From Toxotes chatareus (lineage: Eukaryota; Chordata; Actinopteri; Toxotidae), in assembly GCA_016801885.1 (NCBI GenBank), contig JAFBJY010001314.1:50681-114680 (forward strand): a DNA stretch of 64,000 nucleotides, written 5' to 3'. This document shows positions 1 to 11,710 of this stretch, piece by piece. Under the pieces are notes generated by a model, which did not search any database, was not told the DNA's origin, and was given only the letters and a program-made list of their open reading frames with translations. Position numbers and translations under genes: made by a program. Positions within the stretch are counted from its first letter, which is position 1; every line of letters starts with the position of its first letter.

Positions 1-42
1 GTTTTACTTTGATTGTGTCATTCATATAGTTTTCTGTTCCAG

Positions 43-271
43 CTGCTGAAGGAGAACATTGTCACTTTTGTGAAGAAGGAGCTGAAGAAGATCCAGAAGG
101 TTGTGAGTCCAGATTACCCAGGATGCTCAGAGAGTCAGAGGGAGGACGAGGAGGTGTTGGACGGTGAGGATGAAGAACAGAGGAGGAGCAGCAGAGAGGC
201 TTTTGTGAAGATCACAGTGAACTTCCTGAGGAGAATGAAGCAGGAGGAGCTGGCTGACTGTCTGCACAGCA
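43..271 (+). pseudogene. NLR copy A exon: acidic pre-FISNA segment
   Basis: An internal exon between a tttctgttccag acceptor (ends 42) and a GTAAGA donor (272). It encodes about 76 residues starting LLKENIVTFVKKELKKIQK, with a very acidic middle (EDEEVLDGEDEEQRR), then a conserved helix (NFLRRMKQEELAD). It joins in phase 1 to the exon at 419, giving LHS-R-HDAAVCQRKL across the junction. The equivalent copy B exon is 44988-45216. The open frame running on to 369 is intron read-through. Confidence 0.8.
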
Positions 272-418
272 GTAAGAGGATTTCTCTAAAGATTCAACAT
301 GATGGACAAATGGGACATTTACTAACATCTCAAGACATGGAGGGAAATATGTTCATGTGTGTTCTTTAGGGAACACAATGAATCAGTCATTGATGTTGTT
401 TCTTGTTTGTTCATTCAG

Positions 419-2222
419 GACATGATGCTGCAGTTTGTCAACGTAAACTTAAATCTACTCTGAAGAAGAAGTTCCAGTGTGTGTTTGAGGGGATCTCTAA
501 AGCAGGAAACCCAACCCTTCTGAATCAGATCTACACAGAGCTCTACATCACAGAGGGAGGGACTGGAGAGGTCAATGATGAACATGAGGTCAGACAGATT
601 GAAACAGCATCCAGGAAACCAGCCAGACCAGAAACAAGCATCAGACAAGAAGACATATTTAAAGCCTCACCTGGAAGAGACGGACCAATCAGAACAGTGA
701 TGACAAAGGGAGTGGCTGGCATTGGGAAAACAGTCTTAACACAGAAGTTGACTCTGGACTGGGCTGAAGACAAAGCCAACCAGGACATACACTTCACATT
801 TCCATTCACGTTCAGAGAGCTGAATGTGCTGAAAGAGAAAAAGTTCAGCTTGGTGGAACTTGTTCATCACTTCTTTACTGAAACCAAAGAAGCAGGACTC
901 TGCAGGTTTGAAGAGGTCCAGGTTCTGTTCATCTTTGACGGTCTGGATGAGTGTCGACTTCCTCTGGACTTCCACAACACTGAGATCCTGACTGATGTTA
1001 CAGAGTCCACCTCAGTGGATGTGCTGATGACAAACCTCATCAGGGGGAAACTGCTTCCCTCTGCTCGCCTCTGGATAACCACACGACCTGCAGCAGCCAA
1101 TCAGATCCCTCCTGAGTGTGTTAACATGGTGACAGAGGTCAGAGGGTTCACTGACCCACAGAAGGAGGAGTACTTCAGGAAGAGGTTCAGAGAGGAGGAG
1201 CAGGTCAGAAGGATCATCTCCCACATCAAGACTTCACGAAGCCTCCACATCATGTGCCACATCCCGGTCTTCTGCTGGATCACTGCTACAGTTCTGGAGG
1301 ATGTGTTGGAAACCAGAGAGGGAGGAGGGCTGCCCAAGACCCTGACTGAGATGTACATCCACTTCCTGGTGGTTCAGTCCAAACTGAAGAACGTTAAGTA
1401 TGATGGAGGAGCTGAGACAGATCCACACTGGAGTAAAAAGACCAGAAAGATGATTGAGTCTCTGGGAAAACTGGCTTTTGAGCAGCTGCAGAAAGGAAAC
1501 CTGATCTTCTATGAATCAGACCTGACAGAGTGTGGCATCGATATCAGAGCAGCTTCAGTGTACTCAGGAGTGTTCACACAGGTCTTTAAAGAGGAGAGAG
1601 GACTGTACCAGGACAAGGTGTTCTGCTTCGTCCATCTGAGTCTTCAGGAGTTTCTGGCTGCTCTTCATGTCCATCTGACCTTGATCAACTCTGGAGTCAA
1701 TCTGCTGTCAGAAGAACAATCAACCTCCAACTGGTCTAAACTGTTCAGATACAAACCTGATCCAACACAGCTCTATTAGAGTGCTGTGGACAAGGCCTTA
1801 CAGAGTCCAAATGGACACCTGGACTTGTTCCTCCGCTTCCTCCTGGGTCTTTCACTGCAGACCAATCAGACTCTCCTACGAGGTCTGCTGACACAGATAG
1901 GAAGTGGCTCACAGACCAATCAGCAAACAGTCCAGTACATCAAGAAGAAGATTGAAGAGACTCCCTCTGCAGAGCAAAGCATCAACCTGTTCCACTGTCT
2001 GAACGAACTGTATGATTGTTCTCTAGTGGAGCAGATCCAACAGTCCCTGAGCTCAGGACGTCTCTCCACAGAAAAACTGTCTCCTTCTCAATGGTCAGCT
2101 CTGGTCTTCATCTTACTGTCATCAGAAAAAGATCTGGACGTGTTTGACCTGAAGAAATACTCTGCTTCAGAGGAGGCTCTTCTGAAGCTGCTGCCAGTTG
2201 TCAAAGCCTCTAACAAAGCTCT
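419..2222 (+). pseudogene. NLR copy A large exon: FISNA + NACHT + helical domains, nonsense at 1777
   Basis: This exon encodes the fish-specific FISNA region (KKKFQCVFEGISKAGNPT, then LLNQIYTELYITEGG), the NACHT ATPase with Walker A GVAGIGKT (nt 708-731) and Walker B LFIFDGLDEC (nt 925-954), and winged-helix/NLRC4-type helical segments ending LLKLLPVVKASNKAL. NACHT domains bind ATP/dATP and drive oligomerisation. The acceptor ends at 418 and the donor GTAAGT begins at 2223. The frame is open from 421 to 1776, then a TAG at 1777-1779 replaces the CAG present in copy B at the matching codon; the same frame continues without further stops to 2222. The single base change and intact downstream frame indicate a recent nonsense mutation or an allelic difference. 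Confidence 0.9.
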
Positions 2223-2955
2223 GTAAGTGTATAGATAGTTGGATTTATTCATCATTATATAAAGACTCTGCTATTTTATTCAGCAGGAGGAAAATAAATT
2301 CCTCTCTTCTTTAATTCCTTATCATCATCTCTGAGCTTCATCACATTGAATCTGAATTCAAATAATGGATCCTACATTAAAGAGCCAAGTCTCAGCTTTA
2401 ATTTGAGCAGGTTGACATCAGTATAGAAAGAACTGTGTGGGAGATTCAGCCCTTTTAGTGGTTCAAAAGTAACTGGACAAATACACATGAAGTGAAACAA
2501 ACTCATCAGATTTAATATTTATTGTAAAATCCTTTGCAGTCATTGACTGTAGTATCCATTATTATATTTTAAAGTGAATGTGCTGAGATCCCAAATAACA
2601 TATCATGTCTAACTGTCCAAATACTTATGGCATTGACTGTACAGGTCTGTTTATTACTGATTGTGTCATATTTAACTGTCATGTCTCCAACTTGTTGAGA
2701 ATAAAACAGAAAGGATTTGAATCAGAGCCAATGAAAGATGATCATCAATGTAGAAACTTCTCATTGGTTAGCAGGTGGATAAAGAGCTGATATTTCTGCT
2801 TCACTCAAAAAATCTGTGTTTGATGTTTGGCCCAGTTTTCAAATGCAGGTCTGTTAGTTTGCTGTGAGCTGCAGAGCAAACTGAGAGTTTTGTTCCTTTG
2901 ATTGTCCTTTCAACACAAATGTTATTTGACTTTTTCTTCATTGTTTCCTCTTCAG
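2223..2955 (+). other. NLR copy A intron, NACHT exon to first LRR exon
   Basis: Non-coding and nearly identical to 47177-47905 in copy B. It begins GTAAGT and ends ttcctcttcag. I see no embedded gene or mobile element. Confidence 0.7.
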
Positions 2956-3129
2956 ACTGAGCAGCTGTAACCTCTCAGAGAGAAGCTGTGAAGCTCTGTC
3001 CTCAGTTCTCAGCTCCCAGTCCTCTAGTCTGAGACACCTGGACCTGAGTGACAACAAGCTGCAGGATTCAGGGGTAAAGCTTCTGTCTGCTGGACTGAAG
3101 AGTCCACACTGTAGACTGGAGACTCTGAG
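2956..3129 (+). pseudogene. NLR copy A LRR exon 1
   Basis: A 174-nt exon encoding one pair of ribonuclease-inhibitor-type LRRs: LSSCNLSERSCEALSSVL, then LRHLDLSDNKLQDSGVKLL, then CRLETLR. Acceptor ttcctcttcag, donor AG|GTCAGT. It keeps the phase used by all LRR exons here (first base completes a codon). Intact reading frame; it belongs to a gene broken elsewhere. Confidence 0.85.
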
Positions 3130-3672
3130 GTCAGTTCACTGTCTGTTACTCTTGTAGATCTTATATCTTTAATCCGTAATAAACTGAACCTGGTTTATCT
3201 TCATCCAGAACTTGAATCCATTCATCTTGAATGAATGAGATTGTAAATAGTTGTTGTTCCATATTGTGACTTTTTCTTATCTCAGACTAAGAATTATTCC
3301 TTCAGTTTCACTTCATTTCAGTCTTTTGTCATGAATAATGTCTGTTGACTTCAATGAAACCTTCAGAACTCACACACTCGTATTTGTCACAGTCAGCAGA
3401 CTAATGTTTTCTAAATGAAGTGTAGAAAATGTCCAGTGTGAGTTGTTCAAAGTCCATTTTTATCACAACAATATACAGAAGATCCTAACAACTAATATTT
3501 GTGCCAATCAATTGAAAAACACTTGAAGTTGATTCAGTGTGTGTGTCTGTGTGTGTGTGTGTGTGTGTGGCATTTTTGATATTTAACACAAGTGTGGTCT
3601 TTTCTCATTGAGTTTAATTGACTCGTTAAACGTGTTAAGGAGCAAAAACTTAAAGGACCACACTGTTGCTTT

Positions 3673-3705
<33 letters not shown>

Positions 3706-3865
3706 CTTTATTCATCCCTCAGGGGAAATTGTTATGTTACAGCAGCAAGTAAAACAGTCACAAAAAGAAAGGAAAGGACAAGTTGACACTGGCAGCACTT
3801 AGCAACTCTACAAAATACAGTGTAACAAAGTATAAAGACATAAAGAGTGAATGTATATATATAAA

Positions 3866-3908
<43 letters not shown>

Positions 3909-4097
3909 GATAAAATAAAAAATTAAAAACAGGGAGGAGAATAATATGTACAATAATACATACAATGCTGTAAAAATATAACCTGTGAGGTGTGCAGTGT
4001 GTACATTTATAATAGAAAAATAGAGCCATGGTTCTCTAATGGTGGTATGTACAGTTGTGCAGCAGTGTATAGTTATGTACACATAATATACATATAC
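3130..4097 (+). other. NLR copy A intron part with microsatellites and a GATA-linked interspersed repeat
   Basis: Contains a TG run (about 3535-3569), a GATA run (about 3672-3705) and an AT run (about 3870-3902). The GATA run is followed by ctttattcatccctcaggg and about 370 bp that is also present in copy B from about 48,656, so the block predates the duplication. It resembles a common fish repeat whose end carries a GATA microsatellite. No gene. Confidence 0.65.
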
Positions 4098-4266
4098 TAG
4101 GGGTGTGTGATATGACGATATTAGATCGTGAAGGATTAGAAAGTGTTGACGATCTGCCAGAGGAGAGAGATCGTATTATCGTCTATAGGACACATTCTAT
4201 TAATTGCAGCTCTATGCTTGCGCACAGACGCATTTGAGAAGGTTTTTTTTTTTTTCCTTGGGCAAC

Positions 4267-4642
4267 TGTGGGTCATAGGAAGGCTAAGTTGTTGATTGTC
4301 TGACCAGTTATGTTAGGTCATGCAAGGTTGACCTGCAAATGGTGTCATAAACTGTAAAAGGGTCTGGTAAACAGTTGTAAAGTAATTGAACTCAGGGGGT
4401 CAAATTCTTGGTATGCAATGGGGATGGTTACTTATGATATATAATGGGCTTCTTCTGAACAGTTTCTTTAGATCTGTGACAGAAGGTACAGGGTGCGTGT
4501 CACAGGTCTCCAGATATCTGCATCTGAATTACCCATATATACTTTGTATGAATAAAGTGTATTTTTAATTGGAGAATTTGAGGTTCAGTGATTCCTTCTT
4601 ATTAATTAAGTTGGGGTGAAGAGAGATAGCATTTCCCCAACA
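4267..4642 (+). mobile_element. Solo LTR, 376 bp, flanked by CAAC target duplication
   Basis: The segment begins TGTGGGTCATAGG and ends TTTCCCCAACA (TG...CA ends). It is bounded on both sides by CAAC (4263-4266 and 4643-4646). The paralogous site in copy B, near 49,215-49,222, has a single uninterrupted gggcaactaacag, so this is a clean filled/empty pair. An AATAAA near 4551 fits a + strand LTR with its poly(A) signal. No internal retroelement genes remain, consistent with LTR-LTR recombination. The 4-bp duplication suggests a Gypsy- or ERV-type element; the family is not identified. Confidence 0.75.
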
Positions 4643-4821
4643 CAACTAACAGCCCACGTGAACATGACCAACCAATCATGGCGAAGTACGAGTAGTGCTG
4701 ATTTTTTTTTTTTTTTTTTACTAGCCTCGCTCTTTTAGTCAAGCTGTAGCGGGTAGCCTTGGCCGACAACGAAAGTGAAAGCTTGGAGTTGGTCCCCAAA
4801 AGAACTCCACAGTCGTATGGA

Positions 4822-5251
4822 CAGTGTTGGGGAGTAACGGAGTTCATGTAACGGTGTTACGTATTCAGAATATGTAACGCTGTTTCTGTCTTGGCCAACA
4901 CATTCCTGTCCCGGCTCTGTTTTACCGGCTGCGGCTCAAGCTCTCACTCCTCCTGCTCCTCGTCCGACTCCATTCTGACCGACTGATCAGGCGAATAGCT
5001 CGTTTATTTACGTTTGTTTTCGTGGAGCTGGGGCTTCTGGGAAACGCATCGGGTTGCCTTCGTTCATTTAGAGAATAAATATAAACTCTTGAAACAGAGA
5101 AGTATCGTCACGTAATCCATTGATTTCAACAATGTAACTGTATTCTGAATACTATCTATTTAAACTGTAACTGTAATGGAATACAGTTACTCAGAATGTG
5201 TATTCTGAATACGTAACGCCGTTACATGTATTCCGTTACTCCCCAACACTG
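4822..5251. mobile_element. Nested hAT-type MITE with inverted ends, copy A
   Basis: The ends are inverted repeats: CAGTGTTGGGGAGTAACGG at the left and its complement at the right (ccgttactccccaacactg). The flanks are cgtatgga (4814-4821) and ggtatgga (5252-5259), a 7/8 match; copy B preserves cgtatgga on its right side. An 8-bp duplication and CAG ends fit the hAT superfamily. It interrupts the BED-finger frame of the host transposon just before VWNWFGF. No coding capacity. Confidence 0.8.
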
Positions 5252-5686
5252 GGTATGGAACTGGTTTGGGTTTTCTCCAAACGACAAACCGCAAACAATT
5301 GTCATTTGTAAAGTTTGCACAGAGAAGGTTCGAGCTTCAGATGGAAACACAACGAACCTCTTTAACCACCTGAAGAGGCAGCATCCGAAACAATTAGCTG
5401 AGAGCCAAGCAGCGAGGCCAACCACACATCAGCCAGTGGTAACGGCTAAAGACATTACACAGAAACAACCAACTATAACACAAGCCTTTGATAAAAGCAC
5501 GCTGTGTGAGAGAAGTAGCAAACGGTGGAAAGAGGTGACTCTTTTATCTTTAAGGCTAAGTTTTTACATAGAGAATAGTTTGGTTCTAAATTAACTTCAC
5601 TGTAAAAATGAACTGATAAAATCGTGATTGTGATTTTACCATTAAAAAACCGTGATGTGATATTTTTGCCATATCACCCACCCCTA

Positions 5687-7476
5687 ATTTCTCCTAAAGA
5701 CAGATCACATCTCTCTGATCACATCATGTTGAAAAGAATTCAACCTTATTGGTTTGTTAATTGTGTTTGTGCTCGATCAGTTTTGTGTTGACGACAAATC
5801 ATTATTCAGTCGTCTGCCACGCTCGTCTAAATATTTCATCCTTTCATATTTAAATATGTGCAGCTCTGATATTGTCAGTCCATTAGTTTCATTTGTACCT
5901 TTTGGTAAAAGTCAGCCCATGTTGCAGCTAATGGACGTGAAGCTAACAGCAGCAGGTAGCTCACAGAGAGAGATCATCTTTAGCAGCTGTCACTGTTCAC
6001 TGAGCTCAACTGGAGAAAAATATTCTGGAGTCAGAGAAAAATCCTGGACAGTAAAAATGTTTTTCTAATGGAGACGGCCTCATGATAACTTAGTGGAGTC
6101 AGATCAGAGTTCTCAGTCATTCCAAATGGTTTTCCTTATGGCTCCAAATAAAAGTCAAGGACTTGAGCAGGGTTTATTTAAAGGGCAACAGGAGCAGAGT
6201 CATGATGGGGACATGTTGGACAGGACAGTTTTCAGCTTCCAGAGGTTGATGTTGTGGTCCATCAGTCAGTGAAGGTGAGGCTGTAGAGTGTGTGAGGGAC
6301 ATGAATTCTTCTGGAGCTTCTGGAGAGGAGAAAGGACTCTCTGTTGTAATGACTACAAAAAGAAGGCAGCTGAGACCAGTCACAGTGTTTGGGATTTAGA
6401 GCAGGTACACACTGGATATAGATGTGAAAAAGCTGCTGTTTCCTAACAAATCCCACTTTATTTAACAATCATCTGACTGTTGAATCTCTGAGAAATGAAA
6501 CATGGAGTGAATGAAGAGATCTTTGGATGACAGAGTTTAGGAAAGTTTTCAAAGCTCTGTTATGAATGAAAACCACTTTGTGCTCAGTCTCTGTTGAGTT
6601 GAATGAATGTTTTCGTTGTGGATCCAGGAAATAGACTCTACACATGAGAGACATGATAGAATGTGTTGAACTGCTCCTTCCTCCACCAGCCTATGATACC
6701 AAACTGCAGTGAGGACAAGCTCAGCGGGAGTCTGTTCTCTGAGCAACTAATTCCAGTAAGAGCAGTTTCCAATGAGCAGATCTCACACACTGACAAACTA
6801 CAGTCTCCATGACTGGAGCGTCTGGGGTCAAAGGTCAGAACCACCCTCAGGACTTATTACAGAAGACAGTGTAACAGTGATTAATCAATGTACAGATACA
6901 TGTAAGTAAATGTTTACCACACTCCATGAAGATCAAAGTGCAGCAAAAGCTCAGATCTTCTGCTACAGCTGCTCATTTCTACCTGTCAACAGGTGCAGAG
7001 CTCTTCAACAAACAGGTTTTACACCTGGTTAAAGTCAAAGGTGATGATGATGAACGACACCATCAGATTTGATGTTTGTAAAAAAGGCTGGAAGCTGTTT
7101 CCAAACAGAGCTGTGAAGCTGAGAGTTGAAGGATGACACCAACAACTCCTTTAATCTGCATCTGATGTCTGACTTTTGTTTTCATATCCAGCTGTGAACA
7201 TGTGGACTTCTCATTTTAACTGCACAAACCTACTGAGCTACTAAATATATTGATCCTCTAATGACAGACCTGACTGATATGAATGTGTTGACATGAACAG
7301 GTGTGTGAATGTTGTGGTGACATGTGGATGATGTGTGTAGAAGGCTGACATGATGATAATCCACAGCAACAGAAGGACACAGTCACTCTGCTCATGTTAG
7401 AGAGAAGCTCATTGATTAGGACATATCTGATTGGATTATCAATGATTTTCATCTTCATCTGTTATCCTTTATTCAG
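5687..7476 (+). other. NLR copy A intron part, non-coding
   Basis: Unique-looking sequence matching copy B 50,233-51,835, except that about 190 bp (about 6,820-7,010) is missing from copy B at 51,360. It ends in a ctttattcag acceptor. The short open frames here show no domain signal. Confidence 0.6.
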
Positions 7477-7653
7477 GTTGAGGGGCTGCAGGTTGTCAGA
7501 GATCAGCTGTGCTTCTCTGGCCTCAGCTCTGAAGTCCAACCCCTCCCATCTGAGACACCTGGACCTGAGTGACAACTGGAAACTGCAGGATTCAGACCTG
7601 AAGGATCTGTGTGGTTTTCTGCAGAGTCCAGACTGTGGACTGGAGACTCTGAG
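7477..7653 (+). pseudogene. NLR copy A LRR exon 2
   Basis: A 177-nt exon encoding LRGCRLSEISCASLASALK, then LRHLDLSDNWKLQDSDLKDL and CGLETLR. It is one codon longer than its siblings because of the extra W in DNWKLQDS. Acceptor at 7475-7476, donor GTCAGA. The frame is open; the copy B equivalent (51836-52008) is one base short. Confidence 0.85.
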
Positions 7654-9099
7654 GTCAGACTCCATTGTTTACTTGTGTGCTGAGATGAATATGATGTGAA
7701 AGTTGGGCTTTATTCAGTATTTATTAGGTCAAATCTCCTTCAGAATTTCTAACATTCAAAGTGTGAAATGGTTGAAAGGAAGTTGTGAAAGTGCTGACTC
7801 TGATTTTCAAAGTGATTTTTAAAGCTTTGAAAATGATTTGGATTCTGACTCTTACAGTCCACATTGACAGTGTCAGCAGTTTGACTGAGTTGAGCTTGTG
7901 TTATTCACAAAGTCTCATTGAGATCAGGATGTTTGACAAGAACTGATCTGTACAACACGTGTGAGCAGGTCTGAAGGCACAAGTGTTCATAGCTGCTCCC
8001 AATGGCCTCACTCACAGGCACAGTGAAAAGCCTGCTGTCACAGAGAGGACACGTCACCATGGTTTAAATACGGAGAGGACATTTTCACACCGTGTCTCCT
8101 GAAGACATTCATAGAGCTACACTCAGCTGCTGAACTGAACAGGGACACAAATATTTGTGGAACCAATGAAAACAGAGCAGAGAGAGAAGTTCAAACCCTG
8201 GCTCCTTTCTCAGCTCCACACAGCCGACCAACCACTGAGCCCACTGGGTGTCAACGTCCCACTGAGTCTTTGTCACAGAGACACAAACTGTGGGACACAG
8301 ACCCCCCCTAAGCTGACAGCCACCAGGAAGGTGGGGCCAGGAATCCCAGAATGCAATGCTGGAACAGCAGATTCAAATGTGTGAGCAGAGAGTGTTGGAT
8401 GAAGCTGAACTTGCTTTGGACCAAAGACACATGACTGGAATGTGATGAAATGTCTCATTCAACACACTGCACATGTGCTGAATGTCTGCAGCTTCTCAAA
8501 CTCTCAACACAAACCTCAGTCACACTCAAAACATCAAAGGCTCAAACTATTATTTCACACAATATGAAAGATTTCATTTGAAACCTTAGTGAACACTTTG
8601 AAAACTTTCTTCCAAACTGTTAAACCTGAGTGTGAATGTGGGACTTTTTGAAGGAGATTTGAGCTCAGAGATTTGATGCTGATCCACACTGAGCATCTTG
8701 TTCAGCTTCATATTTCAAACTCGTTGAATGAAGATTCAAAGTCCAACACTTGCTAATTGACTCTTTACTTTGGAACAATTTCATCTTCACCTTCAGTTGA
8801 CTTTTATATTTCTTCACATACAAAGCAAATATTCCACATTAAGACAGAAAGAAATGTTTCTTCACTCTTTGCTTTATGATCTGTGATGTTTATAGTGACT
8901 GAAGTTAATGAGAGCTGTGTTTGACTTTTAGTATCTGACTGTTTTTAAGCTGCATCCTGTTGGTTCAGGTGTTTGGAGTTTCCATTTTCCAAACTTGTAC
9001 ATCCTCAACCTTCTTCAGCTCTGAACAGATGATGAAACACTCAACACTTTCAAGCAGGAACTTTGTCTCCTAAACTCACATCTTTTATTCTTTATTCAG
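7654..9099 (+). other. NLR copy A intron, LRR exon 2 to LRR exon 3
   Basis: Non-coding and collinear with copy B 52,009-53,468 at very high identity. The last roughly 200 bp (from about 8,904) recurs upstream of LRR exon 4 (from about 11,515). No gene or mobile element recognised. Confidence 0.6.
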
Positions 9100-9273
9100 G
9101 TTGAGTTCCTGCAGTTTGTCAGAGATCAGCTGTGCTTCTCTGGCCTCAGCTCTGAAGTCCAACCCCTCCCATCTGAGACACCTGGACCTGAGTGGAAACT
9201 ACCTGCAGGATTCCGGAGTGAAGGCTCTATGTGGTTTTCTGCAGAGTCCAGACTGTGGACTGGAGACTCTGAG
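9100..9273 (+). pseudogene. NLR copy A LRR exon 3 (extra, hybrid flanks)
   Basis: A 174-nt exon encoding LSSCSLSEISCASLASALK, then LRHLDLSGNYLQDSGVKAL and CGLETLR. Its 5' intron flank matches that of LRR exon 4, while the first roughly 55 bp of its 3' flank match that of LRR exon 2. Copy B has only two exons of this type, so this is an additional LRR unit in copy A, most simply made by unequal exchange between sibling exons. The reading frame and splice sites are intact. Confidence 0.8.
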
Positions 9274-9604
9274 GTCAGACTCCATTGTTTACTTGTGTGC
9301 TGAGATGAATATGATGTGAAAGTTGTGCTGACAGTAAAGTGCAGACATCACACTGATATTATACTGATCCACACTGAGGATCTTCATGGTAAAGTCTGTT
9401 TTCTTCTTCTGTGGTTTAGTCCACTGACTGTGGCAGAGCAATGTTGAGCTACAGATTTCAAAGCTTCATTTAACAAGAAAAAAAGCTTCACTCTTTAAAT
9501 CACATCCAAGTTTTTTCCACACTCACATCAACAAATATATATTCAGTATTTTCTTCTTCCAACACGACTAGAAAGTGATGAGACTAAAGTCAAAGTGACT
9601 CAGA
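9274..9604 (+). other. Copy A intron left of the Tc1 element
   Basis: Non-coding. It starts with an LRR-exon-2-type donor flank, then diverges. Nothing else seen. Confidence 0.5.
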
Positions 9605-9606
9605 TA

Positions 9607-11244
9607 CAGCTCTGGAAAAATTGAGAGACCACTGCAAATTCTTCTGAAATCAATATCTCTACAGGTATGACAGCCATTCCATTCCTGTGTATGTTGAATT
9701 CCAACACAAGCACACCTCAGTCTACTTAATGAGGTACTGATTAGGTGATCACCTGAACCAAATCCTATTTAATGAGGAAAAGTATAAAAACCACTGCTGT
9801 GGTCATCACTATGCTCTTGCAATAGGACTGGATGGATGGCACAAACAGTGCTGGTAGTACCTCAAAAGTAATAGCAATCAAAAAAATAACTATTAACCAT
9901 GCCAAAACAGTTGAAAAGAAAAGTTTTGTTTGAGGAAAAGAGAGAAAAAAGAGGAAAATTCTGGCTTTACTGGCAGAGGGATACAGTGAGCGTCAGGTTG
10001 TTTCCATCCTTTAAATTTCTAAGATGGCTGTTCATAAGAACAAGGTCAAGCAGCAGACACTGGGGACAACAAAGCTACAGGCTGGCAGAGGGCGAAACGA
10101 CTGTCCACTGACCAGGATGACCGTCAACTCATTCCAATGTCACTCAGCAACCGTAGGATGACATCAAGTAACCTACAAAAAGAATGGCAAATGGCAGCTG
10201 GGGTGAAGTGCACGGTGAGAACGGCTCGAAACAAGCTTCTAGGGGCAGAGCTCAAGTCGTGTAAAGCTAGAAATAAGCCCTTCATCAATGAGAAGCAAAG
10301 AAGAACAAGGCTGAGGTTTGCAAAAGACCATAAGGATTGGACCATAGAGGACTGGAGTAATGTCATCCTCGCTGATGAGTCCAATTTTCAGCTTTGCCCA
10401 ATACCTGGTCATCTAATGGTTAGACGGAGACCTGGAGAGGCCTACAAGCCACAGTGTCTCGCACCCACTGTGAAATTTGGTGGAGGATGGGTGATGTGTT
10501 TCAGCAAGGCTGTAATCGGGCAGATTTGTCTTTGCGAAGGACGCATGAATCAAGCTACGTACAAGGTTATCTTGGAAGAGAACTTGCTTCCTTCTGCTCT
10601 GACAATGTTCCCCAACTCTGAGGATTGTTTGTTCCAGCTGGACAATGCTCCATGCCACACAGCTTGGTCAATCAAGGTGTGGATGGAGGAGAAGGACCGC
10701 CAAATCAAGACCCTGTCATGGCCAGCCCAATCTCCACACCTGAACCCAATTGCAAACCTCTGGAATGTGATCAAGAGGAGGATGGATGGTCACAAGCCAT
10801 CAAATATACCTGAGCTGCTTGAATTTTTGCATCAGGAGTGGCATAAAGTCACACAACAGCAACGTGAAAGACTGGTGGAGAGCATGGCAAGATGCTTGAA
10901 AGATGTGATTGAAAATCAGGATTATTCCACCAAATATTGATTTCTGAACTCTTCCTAACTTAAAACATTAGTATTGTGTTGTTTAAAAATGAATATGAAC
11001 TTGTTTTCTTTGCATTATGTGAGGTTTGAGAACACTGCATCTTTTTTGTTATTTTGACCATTTGTCATTTTCTGCAAATAAATGCTCTAAATGATAATAT
11101 TTTTATTTGGAATTTGGGAGAAATGTTGTCAGTAGTTTATAGAATAAAACAAAAATGTTCATTTTACTCAAACACATACCTATAAATATTAACAGTAGAG
11201 AAACTGATCATTTTGAAGTGGTCTCTTAATTTTTTCCAGAGCTG
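9607..11244 (+). mobile_element. Tc1/mariner-type transposon, 1,638 bp, in NLR copy A intron
   Basis: Bounded by TA dinucleotides (9605-9606, 11245-11246), the Tc1/mariner target. The left end begins CAGCTCTGGAAAAATTGAG and the right end, reverse-complemented, CAGCTCTGGAAAAAATTAAG; imperfect inverted similarity extends for roughly 70 bp. Length and layout (single central transposase) fit full-length Tc1 elements. It is absent from copy B and lies within the extra segment of copy A. Confidence 0.9.
9899..10940 (+). pseudogene. Tc1-like transposase, inactivated
   Basis: The transposase would cut and paste the element through a DD34E catalytic triad after helix-turn-helix binding to the inverted ends. 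The N-terminal third (from 9899) is frameshifted between two frames. The longest open part (10137-10940, 267 residues) keeps the first Asp in VILADESNF (residue 80) and the second in FQLDNAPCHT (residue 169), then SPHLNPIANLW. The family has NPIENLW here, so the third catalytic residue is Ala in place of Glu (residue 206). The frame ends with the typical ENQDYSTKY. Frameshift plus catalytic loss make this a dead copy. Confidence 0.85.
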
Positions 11245-11710
11245 TATTCAGAGCAAACTCAGCATGTTTGTTAAATGTCGTCACCGTTACATGAAGTGAA
11301 AATCTTTTCCATTTTGTCTCAATCATTTGTTGACTTTCCTCCAAACTTCAGCCTGACATGTTTGTTCTCTGTCAAAACTTTAGGATCTTTAGTAGAATCT
11401 GAAACAAATGTCAACAACATGAGTTTGTATAGATGGAGCCACTGGTGGAGCTGGAAGAGTTTAAGAGCTGAAGTCACTATGTCTTTATTGAAGCAGCAGC
11501 ATGTTGTCATTAATATTAATGAGAGCTGTGTTTGACTTTTAGTATCTGACTGTTTTTAAGCTGCATCCTGTTGGTTCAGGTGTTTGGAGTTTCCATTTTC
11601 CAAACTTGTACATTCTCAACCTTCTTCAGCTCTGAACAGATGATGAAACACTCAACGCTTTCAAGCAGGAACTTTGTCTCCTAAACTCACATCTTTTATT
11701 CTTTATTCAG

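Larger units (their letters stand above)
4098..5686 (+). mobile_element. hAT-type DNA transposon remnant with BED zinc finger (ZBED-like), copy A
   Basis: The outer ends are inverted repeats: the left end reads TAGGGGTGTGTGATATGACG and the right end, reverse-complemented, TAGGGGTGGGTGATATGGCA. A BED-type zinc finger frame (5253-5594) contains VWNWFGF, ICKVC and NLFNHLKRQH, matching the Cys2-His2 pattern of hAT transposases. The DDE and dimerisation regions are absent, so the copy is non-functional. Two later insertions sit inside it: a solo LTR (4267-4642) and a MITE (4822-5251). The same remnant is at 49053-50232 in copy B. I cannot recognise an 8-bp target duplication at the outer ends. Confidence 0.75.

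Noticed and set aside
415..1428. Antisense open frames opposite the NACHT exon
   Set aside because: Shadow frames of a conserved coding exon; no start context or domain.
2605..2790. 61-codon frame repeated in both NLR introns (also 47,562-47,747)
   Set aside because: Conserved only because the whole intron is duplicated; it is no more conserved than its flanks.
3732..4082. Minus-strand frame with IYIYIYIYI
   Set aside because: Translation of an AT microsatellite and a non-coding repeat.
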